From: Melanocharis versteri
Lineage: Eukaryota > Chordata > Aves > Passeriformes > Melanocharitidae
Assembly (NCBI GenBank): GCA_013397845.1
Contig: VZTG01001067.1
Coordinates: forward strand, 1,423,233-1,487,232
Length of the DNA: 64,000 nucleotides
Direction of reading: 5' to 3'
Shown here: positions 1 to 10,816 of the stretch, one piece after another
Layout of the letters: the number at the start of each line of letters is the position of its first letter
Numbering within the stretch: position 1 is the first letter of the stretch
Translations under genes and position numbers: made by a program
Notes under the pieces: model-generated
Told to the model about the DNA's origin: nothing
What the model saw: the letters and a program-made list of their open reading frames with translations, nothing else
The model's database searches: none

Positions 1-783
1 CAGTGAAAGGGACTCCTTTACCCCATTCTCCCTTACAGTACATATTTTACTACCTGAGTCACCTGTTGTGTAAGAATGTGCCCTGGAGGATGTGGGGATA
101 TGACTCTCAAAGGTCCCTGTGCGTAGCACTTCTCTGGGATTCACTACCATGAGGGACATAAGGTGAGACAGGCAATCTTAACTCGTCATCAGACATGGCT
201 TTTGGACAGCAAAACAGAAAAAAAAAGTTTTTTTTTAGTTACAGTGTTGTGGTGATCATCAGAGTCTAACTTCTGAAAAGAGAGAATATCTTTTATTAGA
301 TTAAGTGAGATCCCTGGAAAAAAAACAAGGTGGACTTTAGACCACATAATTTAATTAGAAACCTGACTTTGGGAACCATTTCACAACTTTGGGAGATGAA
401 CATTAAAACAGTAAAACAAGCTAGAAAATTGAGAGCTTCAGTTTGGCAGCCATGTTCCTTTCCACCTGCTTAGCATCTCTCCAATTATTCCTAATGTGTG
501 CTCCAGATTTTCTCCAAGTGAGGGGCAGTTCACAGGAACAGCACATTTTCAAGTTCTTAATTTCACTTCTTAATAACTTCCATTTCAGGTTGTGGATTCA
601 GGCTTTGGAAAACAAATGCAAATGACCTAGATAGCTGTACTTGGAGCCAGGCATCTGGCCTGATGCCTCTCTCCAGATCTTTCTTCCTCAGGTAGGAACG
701 TGCCAGCTATGCCAATGGCAAAGATGGTTCTCATCACTGTCAAGAATAGCTGGAGCTGAGCAAAACAATTGCACGTGCAGACA
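1..783. other. Unannotated left flank
   Basis: No gene, RNA or repeat is recognised. The only reading frame of note is about 60 codons at 443-625 on the + strand. It has no recognisable motif and its length is expected by chance in DNA of this composition. Confidence 0.6.
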
Positions 784-1260
784 AATCATTTAGGTCGGAA
801 AAGACATCTGAGACCATTGAGTGTAACCATAAACCTAACACTACCAAGTCCACAACTTAACCAAGTCCCTAAGCACCATATCTACACACCTTTTAAATAC
901 CTCCAGGGATGGTGACTCAACCACTTTCCTAGGCAAACAGTTCCGATGCTTTGTAACTGTTTCCTCGGAGGAATATCTAATCTAAACCTCCCCTGGTATA
1001 ACTTGAGACCATTTTCTCTGGTCACTTGTTACTTGAGAGAAGTAACATTGAGAGAAGAACAGGATGCTCACCTGCCTGCAGCCTACTTTCAGGTAGTTGT
1101 GTAGAGTGATAAGGTCTCCCATGGGCCTTCTTTTCTCCAGGCTAAACACCCCCAGCTTCCTCAGCCACTCCTCAAAGAAGCTGTACTCCAGACCCTCTTC
1201 CAGCTTTGTTGCCCTTCTCCAGACACAATCCAACATCTCAATGGCTTCCTTGTAACGAAT
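784..1260 (-). mobile_element. CR1 LINE fragment, 3' part, antisense
   Basis: Read on the + strand, this stretch has the landmarks of the reverse complement of a CR1 3' end. They come in the usual order: the segment 'gaccattgagtgtaacc', the phrase 'ccagggatggtgactcaacc', then 'ataaggtctccc' and 'cttcctcagccactcctc'. The element is therefore on the - strand with its 3' end near 784. The terminal short tandem repeat typical of CR1 is not preserved and the copy diverges throughout. The reading frame at 982-1398 on the - strand overlaps it and still reads a CR1-like segment (GLEYSFFEEWLRKLGVFSLE) but is not a functional protein. The copy is 5' truncated, as most CR1 copies are. Confidence 0.85.
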
Positions 1261-3870
1261 AGAAATATTTAAGCTAAGTGATTGTCCTGGTATAAGTGGT
1301 CTGGTAGAAGGGGAAGGTGGGCAACTTGCTGTCACAAATCTCTGGTTTTTGTCTAGATCTGTTTTGTGATTTGGCTGAGCATGAAGCTGCATGAACATTG
1401 CATCCAGGTGATGAGAAGAACTGACAGGGGAAATTGTTTCTTTTAAGCAAAAGTCAGCTTTTGTCAGACTATAAAGTCGGTGCAGTCATGCATGTGGAGT
1501 CCAGTGCAAGGTGAGTGTAAGTAACAAATTAGTCTGTTTGGTCCTTAAATGCCTCCTCTGAGACTGCCATAAAAAGTGGACCATAAATGCTATTATTTTG
1601 GTATTATTTTGGTCTTTTTTTACATTGTCACTATTTTCCCAGTATCTAGCTAGATGTTAACAAGTCATTGAGACATCAAAACTTACCGGGTAGAAGTTAT
1701 TTTGTTACTTTCTTAAAACATACTTTTCCTCAACTAAACAAGGCTCAATATATGTTCTGCACTTGTTTTATCCAAGTTCATACATCAGCTAGTGGTTAGC
1801 ATAAGGTTGTTCTAATATTTGAATCCTTTGCACAGTAGGTGTCATCTGGCTTGGTCAGTGACTTATGAAACATACACTGTTTAGATGGTTTGTCTTGAGC
1901 TGATCACACCCCAGTACAACACAGGCAAAAACTCTGGGCCGTTCTGAAGACCCATTATACATTTTCTTCCTTGCCGCTCTCATTACCTGACAGGCTCATC
2001 CCTCTTGGGTTTTTTTTTAAGCCTGAGAAAAAGTTGAAAGTCTCATAAAAGTTCTGTACAATGTCACTCATTTTCTTGTGTCTCCATTGAAGACTGTGGC
2101 CAGATGTTTAAAATTAAAAAGATAGCATACATCTACAATTTCCAGGTGTCCCCAGAAACCTCAGGTACTTAACATCTCAAAATCTGGGCCGTGATTTCTA
2201 TATTTATGAGATTAAAAATTTTCTCTGAGTTTTTAACAAAACTAAATTGTGTTTTGCTGCCATCAGAATCCACTGTGATAAAGTGAGATCTGATAAAGCT
2301 AGGATGTTTTCTCTTTGTGTATAAATATTTATGTATGTAAATAGGTGTATGGTTAATTATAACTGACAAGAACAGACTGACACAAACTCAGATCCTCTGT
2401 CCCCATGGACAGATACAAGTTGCTTGTTGAAGTGTTGTGGCATATCTCGTGGGCTGTGTACTGAATCATTGATTAAATGCTGCAGCATGTGGATAGCTGA
2501 AATGCCAGTGACTCTTGAGCAGGGAGGGAGGAAGGAATGTGCACTGAATAAGAACACAGAGAGATCATCTGGTTTATATTTCTTGATATTTCATAAATTG
2601 GTCGAGAACTGAAAGGTTTCCCTTTACATTTTGCTGAAGTTTGAACAGAAACCTTTACTGAAGACTGCACAGGCTGTCTGCCTCACACACACACACACAG
2701 AGTGGAATCCCTCACGTGGGAAAGGCTCTGAAAAGGATTTAATAACAAGATAGGACAAGCTGCACTTGACAGGCACAGGGCAGTTTGAAAACAGCCCTTG
2801 AATCTGACTCTTTCAGCACAGGCAGAGTCCCTGAATCTGCTTATATATTTGGAAAATGTTTGCATATAGGTGACACTTTTGAATGAGGCTTGCGTCTTTT
2901 TTGGTTTTTGGGGTTTTTTTCATTCCTTTTGTTACTGTGTGTTTTGTTTGCAGATAAGCTTATGTCTCTTCTGCCAGGTACATCAAAAGAAGAACTCAAC
3001 TATACTTCTGGTTTTGCCCTTTAATAGACTTATTAAAGACTAAAAGAACTGTTTAGATTAAATTTACAGTGCTGCTGAAAATCAGAAATGTCTATTTAAT
3101 TAAAATATATATCTATTTAATAAAAATATGAGTAAATGTGTAATGATGTGTAGCCGAAAACACAGAATTCTTCTGCATGACATTTTTGGGACATAGAGGA
3201 GGGGTATTTCCTTTCAATGCTTCAACTTGTTTTTCCAGCGTGGCATCATGCACTGCTTAAGCATACCTTGAAACAGTAATGTTTTTAACTGTGCTGCTTT
3301 TTGTTGTTGTTGTTGTTTTTGTCATTTCATGATGAAAGGCTGCATAGTTTCTAATGTGCCAGTATGATAACAACGCACCATCATTATACGTGTTTTCTGC
3401 AAGACATTCCTTTATTGGATGAAGGCTGTTAGATTGGCATTTTTTTGAATAATAGCATGCCATGTGGTTTACTCCTGTTTTGGAGAGAAGTCTCAATTTT
3501 GTCTTTTAAACCCTGCTTCAAAGAAACCTGGAAGAAAAAAAGATCATACCAAAATATGCTAGCATGAAGTTTTTTCTGGAACTAAAGCTGTTGAACTGTT
3601 TTGAGATGCCTTGTTCAACAAATGTACTGCATGCATGTGTAATAGAAATGGATGTAAGGAGCCTGGTAGGCAATTTGCCTTCTGTATAGAAGCAGAGATG
3701 TCTACTGACCACGTACATGGCATTTTCCCCTCCCTTTCCCCATATATTTTATTTCTACGTGTGGCAAGAGACAGGCTCACCAATTACTTTTCTGAAACAA
3801 AATAGAACTAAAAGACCTCCAAGCTACAAAGTCAGCTCATGCTCTTAAATTGTTGCGTTCTCTCTCCCGG
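1261..3870. other. Unannotated A+T-rich DNA with two tiny simple repeats
   Basis: No gene is supported. A (CA)8 run lies at 2684-2699 and a (TTG)n run near 3301-3317. Short reading frames on both strands at 2169-2865 and 3257-3805 overlap one another in several frames and carry no recognisable domain, so I read them as chance. Confidence 0.55.
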
Positions 3871-3871
3871 N
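3871..3871. other. Ambiguous base (N)
   Basis: This is the only non-ACGT symbol in the window. It sits between 'tctcccgg' and 'taccggg', in a roughly 50-base patch with five CpG dinucleotides inside otherwise A+T-rich DNA. It marks either an unresolved base or an assembly join. Confidence 0.95.
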
Positions 3872-6800
3872 TACCGGGTTATCAATCTACGTGGTCTCGG
3901 GTACAAAGAAATTGGTATCTGAGTGCTAACAAATGTAGAAGTCCCTGACAGGAAAGAGGAAAAAATTACAGTGCAATTGTTGTTCAGTTTTGTAGTCATT
4001 AACTAGAAAGATGTCTCTTACAAAGTTTTGCAGCTTACTGGCAGGTGTATTCCTGCATTGCAAAGACAACATTAATAGGTTCGTTTTTTTTTTACTCATA
4101 GAAGGCTTAAGTAAAACAGCTTGCACCTTCAGACTTTGCTGAAACTCTAATGAGCCTAGAGTGGCAGAGTAATTCAGGTGTTATACTCCTGCAAAATCCA
4201 CTTGTCATAGAGCCAAATGGGTACTTAATGCTAAAAATTATTTGCAAGGGTGATGAAAGTGCAGCTGACTTCATGGCCCCTATTCCCAAGCCTTTCTTAT
4301 TGCAGTCTATACTTTGCACCGCACACTTTATGTAAGTTGGGCTGTCAGTCTGTCTTTTTTTTTGCCCTTCCTGAGAGTCCTTTCTGTGCTGGGTTCTTTG
4401 GGTCACTCCTTTAGGTACCGTGATTTTCAAGTCAATCTCCCATTTGCACTATTGCTGCTAATAGGGAATTTGCTGCCGTGCTTTTACTGCCTTCTTCTCT
4501 TGTTAACCTTTTATACTCCTATCAGCTATATTTCTTTTTACTCTCCTGTGCCAAGGTAGTTGATGGCAAAAGCTTTTATTTTCTTTCTAGTCCATATCTT
4601 CATATTCTTCTGCATGTAGCCTGTCTACTTCTATTACATAGCTCTCCTCTAGAGCTTACCCTCTTTGGCTATCTTTAATGTATAACCATTCCAAATGACC
4701 TGCATTCCATTGCAACTTGAATATTATACTGTTGGTTAAGGGGCTTTAACGAGTTCATGGAATCATATTGTCTTGCGCATAATTTATTTAAATTGGAATC
4801 CATGACAGGAGATGCACACAAGGCAGTTCATGTTGATCTTTGTGTTGACTTTGAAGCCTCCATTTGCAATCTACTTAACAGGTTTTTTTTGTATACAGCA
4901 GTCCTGAAGAAACTTATGCACTGGGTATATCCAAAAGGCTTTTAAAATGTTACACATTTTAGGAAGATGCATTAAACTATTTCCATGGAAATTCAGAAAT
5001 AATTTTCTAGAGTAGAAGATTATGCAAAAATATTTGAAGACTTGTTGGGTCAACCTCAACTTCCTAATTTCACAAAATTGGTTCTCCATTGGCCTATATA
5101 AATCCTACACTGTTTTTAGAGCCAGCTGTAAAATGTATGAGTGTTACTACCTAAATGTCCTCATAGATTTAGTTGCAAATTACTGCTCAAGGGAAAAAGA
5201 GATAAAGGCTCATGAAGTAAAATCATTATATTGGGTGCACTTGTTGGACTTCATTTGTAGAAATCCAAATTCAATACTGTTTTGACTACAGATTCAGGAT
5301 TGCAAATATGTAACAGCTGAAAAAGGAGAAGGACTGCTTAAATTAGCAGCTAAAGCTTTATGAGATGCCAAGTATTGAATAACAGCAAATACTAGAAGTT
5401 AGGATTGAGGTTTAATACCAAAATATGGGCTATGACTGGAGTAGCTATCCCACAGGGAATAAGGATAGATAAAACTGAAGAGCACTGGTAAGCAAGTCTG
5501 GAGCTACCAGAACTTGATAAGCAGAAGGCAACAGATGAGAGCTGAAGTACTGCAGCAGACGTGGGTAGAGGAAGAGCCGCTGGACCCCTGACCAGAAGAC
5601 CAGAGACTGCTGTGAGTTTGTTTAAGATACACTATTAGAAAACACAGTTTTGTAACCTCTGCAAGTAAGGAGTACTGGCTGCTATAGCTTACATTTAAAG
5701 TTTCAGATTTAAGATTTTTAATCCAGCTTCTTTGATGGAAGAGGAGGTGATTTCAGTCTCAAAACTGCAAAACTGGTTGTTGCTGCTCTTGTCTAGTAGC
5801 AACAATGGAATACAGAACCTTGAATGATCTTACTTTTTTAAAAATTTTGTTTTATATAAAGCTACTGAAGAATAGAAACAGAAAACCTAACTTTAGCTTT
5901 CACTGTCTCTGTTTGGAAAGTTTGGTCAAAGGCCTATGGCAGAATTGTGTAATATCCCCTGAACTAAAATAGCTGTCTGTTAGAGTGCTTGAACAGCTCC
6001 TTTCTCTTACAGAGGGAATACTTCATTCATAGTTTACATTTTCTCCAGTATCCACAAACAGTAAAATCATCCATATTTTTTATTTTAAAAACAAAAAAAG
6101 TAGTCATTAAACTTACCTGTTTTAACAATAAAACGAGATGCAAGATATTTTGACAGATGTGACATTAACTACATTTGAAATAGTACCATGTAGGCTTCTC
6201 TTTGGTGTCATTCCAGATGAAAACATGTGGAAAAGGTTTTTTATTATTATTTTTAAAACACATAATTTTTCTCACAAACCTGGATTTTTTTTTACCCTAA
6301 GAAATTTATAGATGTCAGCTGATGGACAACTACTCATAACATTATTTTCTCATGTTTTTTGGTATCAGTTTTCTATGAATAAAAGATACTCTAAACATCC
6401 TTGGGAAATTTATCACTCTGTATTTTTTTGTTGTGGATGTATTTATAATGTGTGTTATAAATGATGTGGAGTAATAGAATTTGTTTAAACTCACCAGTAC
6501 TGCTCCACAATCTTCTATTTTATGCTCTGAATATAGTAAGACAATGACCAAATAAGTCACTTTACAAAACCAAAAGACTTCTGTAGTTTCCTTATGTGTG
6601 AAGTCTGTGCCTGGCTTGCTTGTTACTCATTTCTTTTAGACTGGCCAACTATTAGATTTCACCAAGTGAAGGATCTTGTTTCAGCTGTTTTGTGAATGCT
6701 GTTTCAGTTGTAGCAATAGTGATTAAGCTCTGTTCAGAACAGAAGGAAACAGCCTCTTCCTCACTGGCTATGCAGCTCTTGTCTCACTTGAATAGTATTA

Positions 6801-9800
6801 AGGATGATAGCAACCTTGGGTATTAGTGGATGCTAGTCAGCTAAATAAAGCTTATCTTTTATTATGGATTTTAGACCACCTAACGTTTCAGTTACATGAT
6901 ATGCTGATTTTTGTACTTAATCCCATGACATTTTCTGCAAGAATTGGATCACAACATAAAAAGCCATTTCTGATAAATAAATTAGTCACCATATTCTTTT
7001 ATTTCTCCTGCTCTCAAAATGTTCACATTAATTTACTGTAGGTATTTGTGAATTTATTTGGAAAATATTTTCACTACATGAATATCTTGTGAGCAGTTTG
7101 TTGTGAATATTTATTATCTAACATCTACATTAATTCAGTGTTGGTTAGTCATTTGAGTGATACAGTTTCTCTACTGAGAGTCTTTGCATCTTACAAAGAC
7201 ATTCACATTTGAAGTATTGTGAAAAATCAAACTCAACATACATTTTGCTACTACTTAAGCTTTTGCTTAAATTCCCTATGGGAAATGAAAATAAACCTTG
7301 ATTATTTCAGAGCTCAGATAAACATCAGTGGCGTTTTTTCTGTTGCTCAGGCAGCTCAATTAATTGCAATCTTCTGACCCAGATTCTCCCCGCAGACTCA
7401 GGTCAGTACAACCATCTTCACTTGGTCTTTTACACTGCTGTGTAAAGTCCCTATGGGCTGTGAAGGAGTTGTCACAGTCCACTCCAGAAATGGCTTCATT
7501 GCAGCAAAATGCATTCATTAAATCCTTTGGGATCTTTCCATGCAGGGCCCTGAGATGTAAGATTTCTTTCACATGCTTTGTAACTAAAGAATACAGTCAA
7601 CCACTATGCAGCCTAAGAAGGTATTACTTGAAATCAGACATTTACATATGGGTTTATACAGTTAAAGAGAATAGCTTTATTTGTCTGTTCTTTGTGTCAT
7701 CTTCTGGTTTCTGTGAAGTCAGTGACAGACGTATACTTAACACTTACTAATATGAATAGGGCTTCAAATTGTTGTATTTAATCATTCATGCTTGATAATT
7801 TTGGCTCTATCTTGTCAGTGCTTCTGTGTTTTCCTAACTGTAAACACTACAATTCTTTCATTACAAGGTGTTGTGTGGGATATGTAGTTGTTTAGAAAGT
7901 ACTTTGAGATAATCAAATGAAAGGCAGGAGTGTGAGGCATTTTTAATGTGATTTCTCTAAATATTGGTGTTGGACAGAGGCTATGCTATAATAATAATTT
8001 TTCATGGACAATATCTTGAGTAAACTTTAATTGAATCTACTTTGAACTTTAATTCAAGTGTTAGTATCCGAAAAAAAGTTCGTATTTAGGGACTGTAGAT
8101 GGGATATGCAGGCTGGTGGTATCCAGGTAGCTGTGAAGGATTTCCCATGAAGACATGGTAGAGCAACAGACTCTGTAGTGATGATCCAGCTTGTTTCCAA
8201 GGTGGCCAAAGCCCTTACTGCCAGCCAGCGCTGCTGGTTTTTCTCTGTGCAGTTCAGAAACCTTTCTCTTGGGACAGGAATGTGAAATTAGCAATGCCTT
8301 GGAGTTGTTTTCTAGATGTTGGAGGAACCAATAGGGAGAGCAAAGGGAGGAATTTGGCAGCAAAGGGGAGGGAGCAGAGTACTGAAGGGGAAGAATCTGG
8401 TGTTTGTGTTTTTAGTGGAAGGCTTCCAGGAAAGACAAACTGAGAGGAACAAAGACACCTTGGCATTTAAAGTCTGAAGTATCTCGGGATACCAAAGGAT
8501 GCTCAGGCACCCTTAGAACAAATTTTCTACATATGAAATGAAATCTGGAGCTACTGATTACTTCGCATCTGAAATTTTGTCAGCAGGAGCATCAGACAAT
8601 AAATGTATCAGTGCTCTTGTAAAGTCACTAAATGTTTTGAATTTATGAATGAAGTCTCTTCTTTTGATGTTCTCAGCTGATATATTCACTGCATTTTATT
8701 GTCACATAGGACGATTATGCCATTTTGATGAAAAGTCCATTTGTGAATCAACCTGCATCTCATACGTCTACAGGACATCAGAGCGTCTTACCAAGATTAT
8801 TTTCACACACACACACAAACATGGTTTCACTCCTTTTGGTTGTTTTACCATTTATTACACAACTGCAGCAGCACTTTGTCCCTCTGACTTACATTTTTAT
8901 CTATAACCGTTGGGTATTCTCCTCCTGGATATTGCTGCTGCTTTGCTTTAATAGTCTTTAATAGTCAGAAGAGAGACTGAAGAAGATAGCAGAGCAACTT
9001 ATGTTCTCTTGACAGATTTTTTTCTATGTGAGGACATCCATGGCCCTTTTAGAAGCTATTCAGGTGACTCATTTTATTTAGTAGACAGAGAATAATATGG
9101 TTGAAATTTTTACTGAGGTTTTTGCATAGTAAGACTTTCACTGGTAGTCTTTCTGTCACTGCAGTCTTTTAAACTCAGGTTCTCCCCAGATATTTCTTCA
9201 TGCCCTTGAGTCTGAATGTGTCCAATGTTGGGTGGATTTTCATGAGCAACTGACATCCAGAAACTGACTCTCCAGATATTAAGCATTAATACACAGTGTT
9301 CAATACATCTATAGCTCACTTACATAGCATTTGTGTGCCTCTTCTTATGGATATTTTATGCAATATCACTCCCACACCACCACTTCCAGTGCTGCCTCAA
9401 ATCCAGTTTTGGATGCCAGTCCCAGACAATATACTGCCTTTAAGAAAAAATGCAAAGATGTGCAGTTGCCAGTGTTTGATGACTTTTCCTTATACACACC
9501 TCTGTTTCCAATTTTTTTTTCTCCATGCAGTTTAATTCCCTTAGTACAAATACCAGTTTTTCCCAGCCTTTTTGTTTCTCCACAGACAGAAACCCAGAAG
9601 AACTGCAGCAGACTCCTGGAACATTTTGTCCTGGGGCAATTTCATCCAAGCACCTGATATTGCTGGGCATTTTGGAGTTGTAATTTGAGAGGACCACCCT
9701 CAAATTTCTTGAGTGGATGAGGAGACATGAGGCATTCCCATCAGCCTCTGTGTGAGAGACGAACTCAGATCAGAAGAAAAAAAGCTGGCAGCCAAGTTAG

Positions 9801-10439
9801 TGTGTCTCGTCAAGTTACCCTATTGGAGGCTATCAGTGTCAGCTTGTGCACAGAAATAGAAAGTAAACTAAATCTATTAAAACAAAATAGGTAAAAAGTA
9901 AGGGGCACAATTAACCTCCTAAACCTACCGTTCCTCAGTTTTAGCTCAGTCTGTTTTGGACCAAGCATTGTTTTTCAATGCTTCCATTAATTGAACAGCT
10001 GTGTAGTTTATTAAGCTAAGAAAAGTAGTTGAGGTGAAGATTTAAAGAAACAGTTTAACAGCTGCAAGTAGTGGAAATGTTAAAAACTGGGGAAAGCAGA
10101 AGAGAAAAACTAAAAAGAAAATAAAATGGAAACACGACACACACACCACTCATTTTCTGCTTCTATACTGAATAGCTTTCCCTTATTCCTTTATTTTTGT
10201 TTGAAGAATTGCAGTCCATCTGGCAAAGAGGTATATCTTCTCTTTTTGTGGCTGATGTAGTATGAAAAACATTCTAAGCCAACATCAATATTTTACAAAG
10301 TTCAACTAACACAGCGTGTGCCCCCACAGCTTCAACTCTTGTTGCTTTTACCAGAGTATGTGTAAATTATTTTAGAATGTTTTATGGCCAGTGATTTTAT
10401 TTAAATAAGAGCCTTTACAGTTACTGATGCTTGGCCTGA
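3872..10439. other. Unannotated A+T-rich DNA
   Basis: I see no gene, RNA or family-level repeat in this 6.5 kb. The longest reading frame (7364-7750, + strand, about 128 codons) matches nothing I know and has no clear splice context. A short (CA)n-like run lies near 8807-8817. Homopolymer runs of 8-10 A or T are scattered through it. Confidence 0.55.
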
Positions 10440-10445
10440 GCTGGT

Positions 10446-10644
10446 TTCCTGGGAACTGTGCATGTTCACCGAAGGGGAGAGCAGACCAATAGGCAGCTAT
10501 TGGCAACGAAACAGAAACAAGAAATCCTTCTCAGGTTGTGAGTGAAAAGGACACACACTCGAGCCTCTGGAGGCTGTGCCCAGCTGACCACACTGGGGAT
10601 AGAGACAGCAGCTATATATAGGTGTGGCCTGGGGCTGCAGGGGA
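10446..10644 (+). promoter_or_regulatory. Candidate TATA-type promoter
   Basis: Several promoter elements line up on the + strand. A palindrome TTCCTGGGAA (10446-10455) fits a STAT-type site. Two inverted CCAAT boxes form CCAATAG-GCAG-CTATTGG (10486-10503), a typical NF-Y arrangement. A strong TATA element, CTATATATAGG, lies at 10612-10622. Initiation would be expected about 30 bases downstream, near 10643-10650. The following 60-70 bases contain no ATG and end in a good splice donor. The elements are read directly; that they act together as a promoter is inference. The TATA string also fits the MEF2 consensus, so an enhancer is an alternative reading. Confidence 0.4.
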
Positions 10645-10712
10645 CCACGCACAGGCACAGTGGTGCTCCTCAGAAGCCCAGTAAAGCTGCTGCTGCCTGT
10701 GTGAATCAGCTG
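10645..10712 (+). other. Candidate non-coding first exon
   Basis: The expected start lies about 30 bases below the TATA element at 10612-10622. The segment contains no ATG and ends CTG|GTGAGT, with the donor GT at 10713-10714, close to the vertebrate consensus. A plausible acceptor follows after a T-rich stretch, ending 'gggttgcag' at 10816, which would give an intron of about 104 bases. The sequence after that acceptor opens only a 13-codon frame (MCIVCC...), so any second exon may be elsewhere or the transcript may be non-coding. Confidence 0.3.
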
Positions 10713-10816
10713 GTGAGTCAGCAAAGCCTTTGCCAGGAGAGCAGCAGGCACAGCAAAAGGGGCGCTAACCGGGTTTCCTAAGTAATAGCTTTTTGTTGTG
10801 CCTTTTGGGTTGCAGG

